Shown: positions 1 through 6,258 of the stretch, piece by piece
How positions within the stretch are numbered: position 1 is the stretch's first letter
Layout of the letters: each line of letters opens with the position of its first letter
From: Fidelibacterota bacterium UBA1134
GTDB lineage: Bacteria > Fidelibacterota > Marinisomatia > Marinisomatales > S15-B10
Assembly: GCA_002311975.1 (NCBI GenBank)
Contig: DCAL01000111.1
Span: 6,142 to 12,399 of the forward strand
DNA length: 6,258 nt
Reading direction: 5' to 3'
The notes under the pieces: generated by a model
The model's input: the letters and a program-made list of their open reading frames with translations, nothing else
Databases searched by the model: none
Told to the model about the DNA's origin: nothing
Position numbers and translations under genes: made by a program

Positions 1-536
1 TGGTGAATATCGAAAAATAACGCGCCGATCTTCGTCCGTGCGGGACCCTTCTCTTTCCCCAACTTCCCGGCGATGAGGCGAACCGTTGTCCCGTTCTGTA
101 CAACCTCAGGAATCATCTCGGACGGAATATCCTGATAGGCCGGCTCGGTCATTTTTAGCTTCTTAGGCAGATTCACCCACAGCTGAAAACCCCAGACAAG
201 TCCTTCCGTCTGTTCCGGCATTTCGCTGTGGATCACCCCCCGCCCCGCTGTCATCCACTGGACGGAACCGTCCGTCAGAAGTCCCTCATGTCCGGCGGAA
301 TCCTTGTGGCGGAACTTACCTTGGAGCATGTAGGTTACCGTCTCGAATCCGCGGTGGGGATGAGGCGGAAAGCCGCCGCTATAACCTGCCGCATCATCAT
401 TCTTGAATTCGTCCAGCAACAGAAACGGATCGAGGACGTTCAGTTCGGATGAGCCGATGAGGCGCTTCAGATTGACGCCGGCGCCGTCGGAGGTCTGGAT
501 TCCTTCAATCACGGATGTTATCAGACGCGAACTCAT
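1..536 (-). CDS. Pirin family protein (bicupin), C-terminus cut by window edge
   Basis: The visible 178 residues form the N-terminal cupin of a pirin-family protein, a non-haem metal-binding bicupin; some members have quercetin 2,3-dioxygenase activity, others act as redox-sensitive regulators. The four metal ligands known from human pirin are all present: H59 and H61 in PHPHRGFETVTYML, and H103 and E105 in GRGVIHSEMP. The segment FQLWVNLP, typical of the family, follows. Pirins are usually near 290 residues, so about 110 C-terminal residues lie beyond the window. The start is the ATG at 534-536, with a weak AGG ribosome site seven bases upstream. The gene starts 13 nt after the aldo/keto reductase stop and is probably cotranscribed with it, which suggests but does not prove a shared redox or stress role. 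The substrate is unknown. There is no signal peptide, so it is cytoplasmic. The family assignment is firm; the enzymatic activity is not established. Confidence 0.93.
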   Translation of the reverse strand, partial: MSSRLITSVIEGIQTSDGAGVNLKRLIGSSELNVLDPFLLLDEFKNDDAAGYSGGFPPHPHRGFETVTYMLQGKFRHKDSAGHEGLLTDGSVQWMTAGRGVIHSEMPEQTEGLVWGFQLWVNLPKKLKMTEPAYQDIPSEMIPEVVQNGTTVRLIAGKLGKEKGPARTKIGALFFDIH

Positions 537-549
537 ACTCAAACCTGTC

Positions 550-1539
550 TCACCAATCTATCCATGCTTCCGGTTTCGACTGCACAATCTCCTCAATCCG
601 CTCCATGACATCCGGCGTCAACTTCTCTACCGCTTCCGCGGCCTTCAGATTGTCTCTAAGCTGATCCACACTTGACGCACCAAGGATGACCGTGCTAACA
701 TCGGAATTCTTCAGACACCAGGCGAGACTGAGATGGATCACAGAAACTCCCACTTCATCTGCAAATTCGGCCAATCTTGTCGTTTTCGTCACTCGATCCT
801 GTCCTCCCGGCGAATCGTGCCGCCGCCGGATGAAATCGTATTCCTTCAGTGTCATGCGCGACCCTTCCGGAATGCCGTCCTTATACTTGTTGGTGAGGAC
901 TCCTGACGCCAGCGGTGACCAGATTGTGGTGCCGAGTCCCTCATCTTTAAACAAGCGCAGATACTCCCGCTCCATCTTCTCCCGCTCGAAGAGATTGTAC
1001 TGTGGCTGTTCCATAGTGGGTGGGGTCAGGTTATACTGGCGGGCAATCCCGTAGGCAGCTCTGATTTCATCGGCTGACCACTCAGACGTTCCCCAGTAGA
1101 GAATCTTCCCCTGCCGTACAAGATTATCCATAGCGCGCACCGTCTCCTCGATGGGGGTGTGTAGGTCAGGGCGGTGGCCGAAGAACAGATCGATATAGTC
1201 CACCTGAAGGCGACTCAGGGCAGCATGGCAACCATCGGTGATATGTTTCGTGTGGAGACCGCGCTGGGTCGGCTTTTCCCCACCCCAGAAAACTTTGCTG
1301 GAAACACAGTAGGTGTCCCGCGGCCAGTTCATCTTTTTGAGGACACTGCCCATAATCTCTTCTGATTTTCCGCCCGCATAAACCTCAGCGTTATCGAAGA
1401 AGTTAATTCCGGCGTCGTAGGCCATTTTCATACAGTCCGCCGCTGCTGCTTCATCAATCTGTGAAGAGAATGTGACCCACGAACCGAAAGAGAGTTCACT
1501 GAGTTTCAGTCCCGCACGTCCCAATCGTCTATACTGCAT
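550..1539 (-). CDS. Aldo/keto reductase, Kv-beta-like (AKR6-type)
   Basis: This 329-residue cytoplasmic NADP(H)-dependent oxidoreductase has the aldo/keto reductase TIM-barrel layout. The catalytic tetrad is complete: D49 and Y54 in FFDNAEVYAGGK, K82 in SSKVFWGG, and H122 in FFGHRPD. Cofactor-binding segments are WSPLASGVLTNKY (207-219) and LGASSVDQLRDNL (286-298). The N-terminus MQYRRLGRAGLKLS and the motifs WVTF, FWGG and YWGTSEWSA resemble voltage-gated K+ channel beta subunits and their bacterial relatives more than other AKR groups. Mammalian Kv-beta has Asn at the position of H122; here the canonical His favours an active carbonyl reductase. No channel gene lies nearby, so a channel role is not suggested. 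The chosen ATG (1537-1539) has AAAGGAG nine bases upstream and matches where family members begin; an upstream TTG at 1602 would add 21 unrelated residues. The substrate cannot be predicted. Pirin follows 13 nt downstream, probably in the same operon. Confidence 0.94.
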   Translation of the reverse strand: MQYRRLGRAGLKLSELSFGSWVTFSSQIDEAAAADCMKMAYDAGINFFDNAEVYAGGKSEEIMGSVLKKMNWPRDTYCVSSKVFWGGEKPTQRGLHTKHITDGCHAALSRLQVDYIDLFFGHRPDLHTPIEETVRAMDNLVRQGKILYWGTSEWSADEIRAAYGIARQYNLTPPTMEQPQYNLFEREKMEREYLRLFKDEGLGTTIWSPLASGVLTNKYKDGIPEGSRMTLKEYDFIRRRHDSPGGQDRVTKTTRLAEFADEVGVSVIHLSLAWCLKNSDVSTVILGASSVDQLRDNLKAAEAVEKLTPDVMERIEEIVQSKPEAWIDW

Positions 1540-1548
1540 GTCCCTCTT

Positions 1549-1555
1549 CTCCTTT
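1549..1555 (-). promoter_or_regulatory. Ribosome binding site of the aldo/keto reductase gene
   Basis: The minus strand reads AAAGGAG nine bases before the ATG at 1537-1539. This strong Shine-Dalgarno match decides the start in favour of MQYRRLGRAG over the in-frame TTG at 1602. Confidence 0.75.
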
Positions 1556-1565
1556 GTTAAGCAGT

Positions 1566-1580
1566 GAAACGTAAAGTTTC
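1566..1580. repeat. Short inverted repeat in the mltB to reductase gap
   Basis: GAAAC (1566-1570) and GTTTC (1576-1580) form a perfect 5-bp inverted repeat around a 5-base centre. It lies 26-40 bases upstream of the reductase start, in the 93-nt gap after mltB. It could be a small operator half-site pair or a weak hairpin in the leader, but an arm of five bases can occur by chance. No convincing promoter was found in this gap: a TTGTCA on the minus strand at 1597-1602 lacks a good -10 element at the right distance. The rest of the gap shows nothing recognisable. Confidence 0.25.
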
Positions 1581-1632
1581 GTCCTAAATGAAAGCTTGAC
1601 AAAATGGTTGCGGAAGAATGGACCTCAATCCT

Positions 1633-2496
1633 CTACTCCGCAGATGCCACCATCAGGGCATCTCTCAATTCCACCACCACCCTCGCATAATTGTAGGCCG
1701 GGTTGTAGGCGAGGATAGACTTCCAGTTCCTCGATCCTTTTGCGAAGCTGCTGCTCTGTGTATCGTAACCGTTTTTCACCAGATAGTTAGCAATACTTCC
1801 CATTACATCCGGCCATTTGTAAGGATGGCGAACCCCGTCACCGTCGAAGTCCACCGAATAGCGGTTAAAGCTGGAAGGGATGAACTGTCCGTATCCAAAA
1901 GCGCCCGCATAGGAGCCGTAGAGCGTCAGGGGCGGAATGAAGTTCTGGTAGCAGTAGAGAAGATATTCCGTCATCTCCCTCTCTACCCACCTCTCCTTCT
2001 TTGGGATCCGGTGAACAACAGTATGTAGCGCATTGAAGACGCCATATTTCTTAGCGTTTCGCCCGTATTCCGATTCCACACCGATGATGCTCACCAGCAG
2101 ATAGGGGTCGACGCCGAATCTGTCTTGCACGGTCTTTATAAGCTCAATGTAATTACTCAGGAATTCCACGCCGCCCGCTATCCGGCCGTCAGTGATAAAG
2201 ATTTTTCGGTATCGTGCGTAACTGATGTTTTCAGCCGGATGGGCGAAGCGCCGTACCACTTCTTCCTCCAGAAAAACGTCGGGGTGGCTAAACGTCCTGT
2301 AGACAAAATCAGGCGCAACATTGTTGTCTCTTAGGAACGTCACAACTTCTCCGTAGATCCGCCGGCTGAGATCGTTCTCAGCAATAAGATCGACCAGTTC
2401 CTTTTCAACAAGGGTTGACCACTGCTGATAGTGTCCTTCCTGCGCAAAACAGAACGCGGTCAGATGAAAGAGCGAGGTCAGGATGTATCTTCTCAC
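1633..2496 (-). CDS. mltB: Lytic murein transglycosylase, MltB-type (GH103 / SLT_3)
   Basis: This is probably a periplasmic lytic transglycosylase, which cleaves the MurNAc-GlcNAc bond of peptidoglycan with formation of 1,6-anhydroMurNAc. MltB hallmarks appear in order: YRKIFITDGRIAGGVEFL (96-113); the catalytic Glu E141 in IIGVESEYGRNAKKYGVFNAL; AGAFGYGQFIPSSFNRYSVDF (197-217); and DGDGVRHPYKWPDVMGSIANYL (218-239). The preferred start is GTG at 2494-2496, which has GGGAG eight bases upstream and gives a classic signal peptide: MRR, then a hydrophobic run to about residue 17, then FCFA before Gln19. In-frame ATGs at 2514 and 2520 lack a comparable ribosome site and would put up to eight residues ahead of the signal. 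There is no lipobox, so it is unlikely to be a lipoprotein like E. coli MltB. At 287 residues it is shorter than E. coli MltB (361). It sits 132 nt after fur. The family call is firm; mltB is used by similarity. Confidence 0.92.
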   Translation of the reverse strand: MRRYILTSLFHLTAFCFAQEGHYQQWSTLVEKELVDLIAENDLSRRIYGEVVTFLRDNNVAPDFVYRTFSHPDVFLEEEVVRRFAHPAENISYARYRKIFITDGRIAGGVEFLSNYIELIKTVQDRFGVDPYLLVSIIGVESEYGRNAKKYGVFNALHTVVHRIPKKERWVEREMTEYLLYCYQNFIPPLTLYGSYAGAFGYGQFIPSSFNRYSVDFDGDGVRHPYKWPDVMGSIANYLVKNGYDTQSSSFAKGSRNWKSILAYNPAYNYARVVVELRDALMVASAE

Positions 2497-2628
2497 TTTC
2501 AAGTCTCCCGCCATGGGCATTGGTTTGCCGCTTCTCAATCGATCAATCTTGCAGGAAAACTATTCATTCGAATCAAGGTTGAGAGGTTCGACTAGATGTA
2601 AGGACCAAACTTTCAATTCCCCTGAGTC
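2497..2628 (-). other. Intergenic spacer between fur and mltB
   Basis: This 132-nt spacer holds no convincing gene, rho-independent terminator or promoter. On the minus strand TTGAAA at 2610-2615 resembles a -35 element, but 16-17 bases downstream only poor -10 matches occur. mltB may therefore be read from the fur promoter or from a non-sigma70-like promoter. Confidence 0.4.
2505..2509 (-). promoter_or_regulatory. Ribosome binding site supporting the GTG start of mltB
   Basis: GGGAG on the minus strand lies eight bases upstream of the GTG at 2494-2496. It is the best Shine-Dalgarno site near any candidate start and fits the position where the signal peptide should begin. Confidence 0.6.
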
Positions 2629-3060
2629 TCAATCAGCGCACTCCTTACACATTCCAAAGAGTTGATGACTATGACGAACAAGCTGATAGTCGAATCGAGA
2701 GCACACATCTTCCTGCAACTTTTCAATCTCCGGATCGAAAAACTCAACTATTCTGCCGCACCGAATGCAGATAAGGTGATCGTGGTGCGAGCAGTCGAGC
2801 CAGTGCTCGTAGCGCCATTTACCATCACCAATATCCATCCGCGAAACGAAACCATTCTCGTAAAGGAGGTCCATGGTTCGAAAGACCGTGGCGCGGGAGA
2901 CGTGTATATTCCTCTTCCGCAGCGCAAGATAGATCTTCTCCGACTCACGATGTTCATCGGAATCACACATTTCCCTGAAAACCTCCAGACGTTGAGGGGT
3001 AATCTTGAGGTTCTCCGCCTTGAAAACTGATTTGAACTGGGCAAGGTTCTGGTTAGTCAT
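2629..3060 (-). CDS. fur: Fur-family ferric uptake / metal-responsive repressor
   Basis: This 143-residue protein is a full-length Fur-family metalloregulator, a cytoplasmic dimeric DNA-binding protein that typically represses iron-acquisition genes when loaded with Fe2+. The N-terminal winged helix includes LKITPQRLEVF (18-28) and the recognition-helix region HVSRATVFRTMDLLYENG (53-70). The C-terminal dimerisation and metal domain has HHDHLICIRCGRIVEFF (92-108) and a second Cys pair, C138-K-E-C141. C98/C101 with C138/C141 give the structural zinc site. H37, E85, H92, H93 and H95 fit the regulatory metal positions of Fur. The palindrome just upstream has Fur-box rather than PerR-box half sites, supporting Fur over PerR or Zur, though family members are hard to separate by sequence. 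The ATG at 3058-3060 fits the family N-terminus but has no Shine-Dalgarno site. It follows the helicase gene by 68 nt and is probably autoregulated. Confidence 0.93.
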   Translation of the reverse strand: MTNQNLAQFKSVFKAENLKITPQRLEVFREMCDSDEHRESEKIYLALRKRNIHVSRATVFRTMDLLYENGFVSRMDIGDGKWRYEHWLDCSHHDHLICIRCGRIVEFFDPEIEKLQEDVCSRFDYQLVRHSHQLFGMCKECAD

Positions 3061-3067
3061 GAAATAT

Positions 3068-3088
3068 TGTTGAGACTCATTCTCAACA
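3068..3088. promoter_or_regulatory. Putative Fur box upstream of fur
   Basis: A 21-bp near-palindrome reads TGTTGAGACTCATTCTCAACA, centred on 3078, with nine of ten arm positions paired. On the minus strand its core is TGAGAATGAGTCTCA, a 7-1-7 pattern that matches the classic Fur half site TGATAAT in six of seven positions on one side. It ends eight bases before the fur start codon. A weak sigma70-like promoter, TTGTAC (3112-3117) and TAAATT (3090-3095) with a 16-base spacer, would place transcription start inside the palindrome, so bound Fur would block initiation. This suggests negative autoregulation. The palindrome is plain in the sequence; its binding by Fur is inferred. Confidence 0.65.
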
Positions 3089-3089
3089 G

Positions 3090-3117
3090 AATTTACGCCG
3101 CCGGCCTGCTAGTACAA
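3090..3117 (-). promoter_or_regulatory. Candidate promoter of fur
   Basis: The minus strand shows TTGTAC, a 16-base spacer and TAAATT. The -35 matches the consensus in three of six positions and the -10 in four of six, so this is weak on sequence alone. Its placement immediately before the Fur-box palindrome is what makes it worth listing. Confidence 0.3.
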
Positions 3118-3128
3118 ATGAGTTTGTG

Positions 3129-5300
3129 TTAGAGCCGTCTCAGATTGGCGTACTTGGCGATAAGCTTCTTGCGCACGTTGCCGCGGAAAATGACAGATAT
3201 CTTCTGATTCTCCCCCGCGCCGTCGACCGAAAGAATCATCCCTTTGCCGAAAATTTTGTGTTCAACTCTGTCCCCGCGCTGCATATCATTAAAGGATGTT
3301 ACGGTGCGGACTTGCTTGAGGGTATAGCTGTCACTCCCCTTCTCTCTCACGTACCGCCTGGTAATGGCGGACTGGAAGATGATTCGTTCGAGACTTTCTT
3401 CGGGAATCTCCTGCAAGAAGCGGGACGCCATGCCGTATCCCATCACGCCGCTTGACCGGCGGCGATCTGTGGCATAATGAAGGTACGCCCTCTCCTTGGC
3501 CCGCGTCAACCCCACATAGAAAAGACGTCTCTCCTCTTCCATGTCCCGCGGATCGTCGAAGCTACGCACAATCGGGAAAAGTCCGTCCTCAAGCCCAGCG
3601 ATAAAAACAACAGGAAACTCCAAACCCTTGGCGCTGTGGAGGGTCATCAGTGTGACGCTGTTTGATGTGTCTTCCCATTTGTCGATGTCCATCAGCAAGG
3701 AGACCTCTTCAAGGAATTCCCGTATGCCCGCATCTTCTTTCTGTTCACAGAATGCGTGCACACTGTTGACGAGTTCATGAACATTCTCTAGGCGTTCTGA
3801 GGCGTCCGCGTCGGCCTGCTCTTTATAGAAGGAAACGAGGCCGAGCTCATCCACCAACACGCCGACCAGTTCGGAAGCGCTCAGTTTCGGCATCAGATCG
3901 GTGTATTTCTTGATGATCTGATAGAATTCTACCAGACCGGTCGCCTGCTTCCCCTTGAGCCCCAATACGTCCGGTGATTGAAGAACCTCGACCAAAGGCA
4001 ATCCTTTCTTGGCCGCGTAGGTCTCGCATTTGTTCACCGTCTTTATGCCGATGCCGCGGGGCGGAAAGTTGATGATACGCTTGAGACTGACCGTATCGGC
4101 CGGATTGACGAGCAGCCGCAGATAGGCGAGCAAATCTTTGACCTCTTTCCTTTCGTAGAACTTGATCCCGCCGACGATTGTGTAGGCGATCCCGCGACGG
4201 CGAAACGCCTCTTCCAGGGCACGGCTTTGGGCGTTGGTCCTGTAGAGAATAACGAAATCACGGAACGTTCTCTTATATTGCAAAATCTCTTTTTCAAGGA
4301 GCTCCAGTATCCCTTCAGCCTCTTCCTGCTCATCCAGCGTCTGCATGAGGCCGATCTTTTCCCCTTTCTTGCCCTCCGTCCACAGTTTCTTTGCGGCGCG
4401 GTACTGGTTGTTGGCAACAACTTGAGCAGCCGATGTGAGGATAGTCTCAGTGGAACGGTAATTCTGCTCCAGTTTGAAAACTTCGCAATCGGGGAAAGAC
4501 TTTTCAAATTCGAGGATATTCGAGATGTCGGCGCCGCGCCAGCCGTAGATGGACTGATCGTCATCCCCCACCACGCAGATCTGATTGTCGTTCTCGGTAA
4601 GCGCCTTCACAAAAAGGAACTGAGGCCGGTTCGTATCCTGATATTCATCCACGAGGACATACTTGAATTTCTTCTGGTATTTTGCACGGACTTTGGGATA
4701 CTGATCAAAAAGTGAAAGCGGATAGAGCAACAGGTCATCGAAATCGAGGGCGTTGTTCTTCTTGAGTGCGTTGACGTAAGCGAGAAAAACTTTGGCTACA
4801 ATCTCTTCGAAAGGAGAGGAAGCGGCATCAGCTGCCTTACCCGGACTTTCCATCTGGTTCTTGAGCAGACTGATACGAGATCTGACCGAGCGGGAAGTGA
4901 CGCCTTCCAGACTGAGTTTCAGATTCGCCATCACCTCCTTGATCAGTGCCTGCTGATCAGCGGTATCATAGATGGCAAAGTCTTGAGTGAATCCGAGAGG
5001 GGCAATCTCCATTCTCAGAAGCCGGGCGCAGGTGGAGTGGAATGTTCCGATATTGACGCCCACTGATGAGAGCCCAAGCAGCTTTCTAACGCGCAGTTTC
5101 ATCTCTTGAGCTGCCTTGTTGGTAAAGGTCACCGCCAGGATCTCTTCAGGCTTGTAGCCGGATTCCTGAATGAGGTAAGCGATCTTGTGCGTCAGTACGC
5201 GAGTTTTGCCAGTACCCGCGCCGGCAAAAATGAGAACCGGTTTTCCCACGGACTCCACCGCCTTTTTCTGCACATCATTCAGAGCGAATTTCTTTTCCAT
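3129..5300 (-). CDS. pcrA: UvrD/PcrA-type superfamily 1 ATP-dependent DNA helicase
   Basis: This 723-residue protein is a 3'-to-5' SF1A DNA helicase of the UvrD/PcrA/Rep group, acting in nucleotide excision and mismatch repair and in clearing proteins or RNA polymerase from DNA. All motifs are intact: Q motif LNDVQ (7-11); Walker A AGAGTGKT (26-33); Ia AVTFTNKAA (56-64); Ib region GTFHS (85-89); II DEYQDT (218-223); III VVGDDDQSIYGWRGA (243-257); IV LEQNYRST (277-284); V TLHSAKGLEFPVV (553-565); VI EEERRLFYVGLTRAKE (588-603). The C-terminal 52 residues (RGDRVEHKIFGKGMILSV onward) match the Tudor-like domain of PcrA/UvrD that contacts RNA polymerase. Length is normal for PcrA. The start is 11 nt after the mltG stop; AGGAAA/AAAGGG upstream serves as ribosome site and overlaps that stop, implying translational coupling. 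Whether to call it uvrD or pcrA is a naming choice. Confidence 0.96.
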   Translation of the reverse strand: MEKKFALNDVQKKAVESVGKPVLIFAGAGTGKTRVLTHKIAYLIQESGYKPEEILAVTFTNKAAQEMKLRVRKLLGLSSVGVNIGTFHSTCARLLRMEIAPLGFTQDFAIYDTADQQALIKEVMANLKLSLEGVTSRSVRSRISLLKNQMESPGKAADAASSPFEEIVAKVFLAYVNALKKNNALDFDDLLLYPLSLFDQYPKVRAKYQKKFKYVLVDEYQDTNRPQFLFVKALTENDNQICVVGDDDQSIYGWRGADISNILEFEKSFPDCEVFKLEQNYRSTETILTSAAQVVANNQYRAAKKLWTEGKKGEKIGLMQTLDEQEEAEGILELLEKEILQYKRTFRDFVILYRTNAQSRALEEAFRRRGIAYTIVGGIKFYERKEVKDLLAYLRLLVNPADTVSLKRIINFPPRGIGIKTVNKCETYAAKKGLPLVEVLQSPDVLGLKGKQATGLVEFYQIIKKYTDLMPKLSASELVGVLVDELGLVSFYKEQADADASERLENVHELVNSVHAFCEQKEDAGIREFLEEVSLLMDIDKWEDTSNSVTLMTLHSAKGLEFPVVFIAGLEDGLFPIVRSFDDPRDMEEERRLFYVGLTRAKERAYLHYATDRRRSSGVMGYGMASRFLQEIPEESLERIIFQSAITRRYVREKGSDSYTLKQVRTVTSFNDMQRGDRVEHKIFGKGMILSVDGAGENQKISVIFRGNVRKKLIAKYANLRRL

Positions 5301-5304
5301 TCAA

Positions 5305-5313
5305 CCCTTTCCT
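5305..5313 (-). promoter_or_regulatory. Ribosome binding site overlapping the mltG stop codon
   Basis: The minus strand reads AGGAAAGGG four bases before the helicase ATG. Its first bases lie inside the mltG TAG stop (5312-5314), so ribosomes ending mltG are placed to restart on the helicase gene. Confidence 0.6.
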
Positions 5314-6258
5314 ATTGTGATTGCATCTTGCGTCTTCTTTCACGCCGCATCTTCCTGCGATGCCTCTGGTATTCCTTCTTAGCTTTGATGTGTTGTGCCT
5401 CATTCTCAGAAAACGTGTGGTAGCCTTCACCATTAGCCACGAAGAAAAGATAACTGACGTCTGCCGGATAGAGCGCCGCAAGAATGGACTCTTTCCCCGG
5501 ATTATTGATGGGTCCCGGCGGCAAACCGTAATTGCGATAGGTGTTATAGGGGGACTCTATTTTCAGATCTTCATTCAGCAGCCGTCTCGGGCTGTCCTCG
5601 ATAATATACTGAATCGTCGGGTCGGCCTGCAGCCGCATTCCCTTCTTCAGCCGGTTGTGATAGACGGCGCTGATGATAGGACGCTCCGAGTCGTAGATGG
5701 CCTCACCTTCAATGATGGAGGCAAGGGTAACGGTCTCCAGTTCTGTCAGGTTGATCAGTTTCATCCGCTGGCGCACGGAATCATCAACAAGCTGCTGGTA
5801 TTCACCAACGATTATTTTGATAATCTTCTTCGGGTGTTCGCCTTCCGGCAGGCGGTAGGTCTCCGGAAAGAGGAATCCTTCAAGAGTGGGAGCATCAATG
5901 CCGAGAGAGCGAATGAAGCTCTGATGGTTACACAGCTCCAGAAACTGCGCCGCATCGATACCAAGCTTCTCCTGGAATAGATGAGCAACCTCCTCCATCC
6001 CCATCCCTTCGAGGATCGTGACCCTTTGAACGTCCGGCGTACCGTTCACCAACTGATGAATGATGTGAAAATTGGAGCGGATATTGGTGAGTGAGAAAAC
6101 TCCCGCCTGTATCGAAGTCTCGTATCCCATGAGTTGAGTGGCCAAGATAAACGGCCTAGCGCTGTCAATAACGTGGTTCAGCTTAAGTGACTCCGCGATT
6201 TCACCCAGCGTGGCACCTTTCTGCACCTCAATCCTGACAGGCGTCTCGGGATGAGGCT
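5312..6258 (-). CDS. mltG: Endolytic transglycosylase MltG (YceG-like), N-terminus cut by window edge
   Basis: MltG is an inner-membrane endolytic transglycosylase that cuts nascent glycan strands and is thought to set or end strand length. About 314 residues are visible; the reading frame is open to the window edge, starting within a segment ending HPETPVRIEVQKGAT. The GTG at 6224-6226 is therefore internal and not the start. The missing part should hold the N-terminal membrane anchor. Counting from that GTG: VQKGATLGEIAESL (1-14) is the start of the LysM-like region; LEGFLFPETYRLP (115-127), LASIIEGEA (168-176) with the catalytic Glu E173, NRLKKGMRLQADPTIQY (191-207) and SPYNTYRNYGLPPGPI (225-240) are family signatures. 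GYHTFSENEAQH (268-279) follows. The protein ends in a strongly basic tail (residues 283-301). It is the upstream member of an apparent mltG-helicase operon. Confidence 0.95.
   Translation of the reverse strand, partial: PHPETPVRIEVQKGATLGEIAESLKLNHVIDSARPFILATQLMGYETSIQAGVFSLTNIRSNFHIIHQLVNGTPDVQRVTILEGMGMEEVAHLFQEKLGIDAAQFLELCNHQSFIRSLGIDAPTLEGFLFPETYRLPEGEHPKKIIKIIVGEYQQLVDDSVRQRMKLINLTELETVTLASIIEGEAIYDSERPIISAVYHNRLKKGMRLQADPTIQYIIEDSPRRLLNEDLKIESPYNTYRNYGLPPGPINNPGKESILAALYPADVSYLFFVANGEGYHTFSENEAQHIKAKKEYQRHRRKMRRERRRKMQSQ

Noticed and set aside
1596..1601. Perfect TTGACA -35 hexamer on the plus strand
   Set aside because: No plus-strand gene follows and no good -10 element sits 16-18 bases downstream, so it is likely chance in an AT-rich gap.
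1540..1602. N-terminal extension of the aldo/keto reductase from a TTG codon
   Set aside because: The added 21 residues do not match the family, and the internal ATG has a strong ribosome site.
2629..3060. PerR or Zur identity for the Fur-family protein
   Set aside because: It cannot be excluded, but the adjacent palindrome has Fur-type TGAGAAT half sites rather than the PerR TTATAAT type, so Fur is the better call.
3114..3127. ACAAA/TTTGT inverted repeat just after the helicase stop, as a terminator
   Set aside because: The stem is only five AT-rich base pairs and no T-run follows on the minus strand.
3978..4715. A 245-codon open frame on the plus strand opposite the helicase gene
   Set aside because: It lies wholly antisense to conserved helicase motifs, has no ribosome site or recognisable domain, and is the usual by-product of codon use in the real gene.
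5321..5980. A 219-codon open frame on the plus strand opposite mltG
   Set aside because: It is antisense to intact MltG signature motifs and its translation shows no family resemblance.
6224..6226. GTG as the start codon of mltG
   Set aside because: The frame stays open upstream to the window edge with family-like residues, and a start here would remove the membrane anchor.

Overview
This window looks like ordinary chromosomal DNA from a Gram-negative-type bacterium of intermediate GC content. Six protein-coding genes all lie on the minus strand and are tightly packed, and no gene-free stretch reaches 150 bases. A periplasmic-type MltB lytic transglycosylase and an MltG homologue fit an envelope with a periplasm. 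The phylum cannot be fixed from the sequence alone. I see no mobile element, CRISPR array, tRNA, rRNA or phage-like gene.

In transcription order (high to low coordinates) the genes are: mltG (endolytic murein transglycosylase, N-terminus outside the window, 5312-6258); a UvrD/PcrA-type DNA helicase (3129-5300); a Fur-family metalloregulator (2629-3060); an MltB-type lytic transglycosylase with a signal peptide (1633-2496, GTG start preferred); a Kv-beta-like aldo/keto reductase (550-1539); and a pirin-family cupin (1-536, C-terminus outside the window).

mltG and the helicase appear translationally coupled: the gap is 11 nt and the helicase ribosome site overlaps the mltG stop codon. The reductase and pirin genes are 13 nt apart and probably cotranscribed. 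fur is set off by a 68-nt gap holding a near-perfect 21-bp palindrome that reads as a Fur box. fur is therefore probably the start of its own autoregulated unit, although it lacks a visible Shine-Dalgarno site.

Functionally the window mixes cell-wall processing (mltG, mltB), DNA repair (pcrA/uvrD), metal-dependent regulation (fur) and redox or stress enzymes (aldo/keto reductase, pirin). I found no convincing undescribed system. The points most worth a second look are the Fur operator sitting against the start codon, the intact His in the Kv-beta-like reductase, and the strongly basic tail of MltG.
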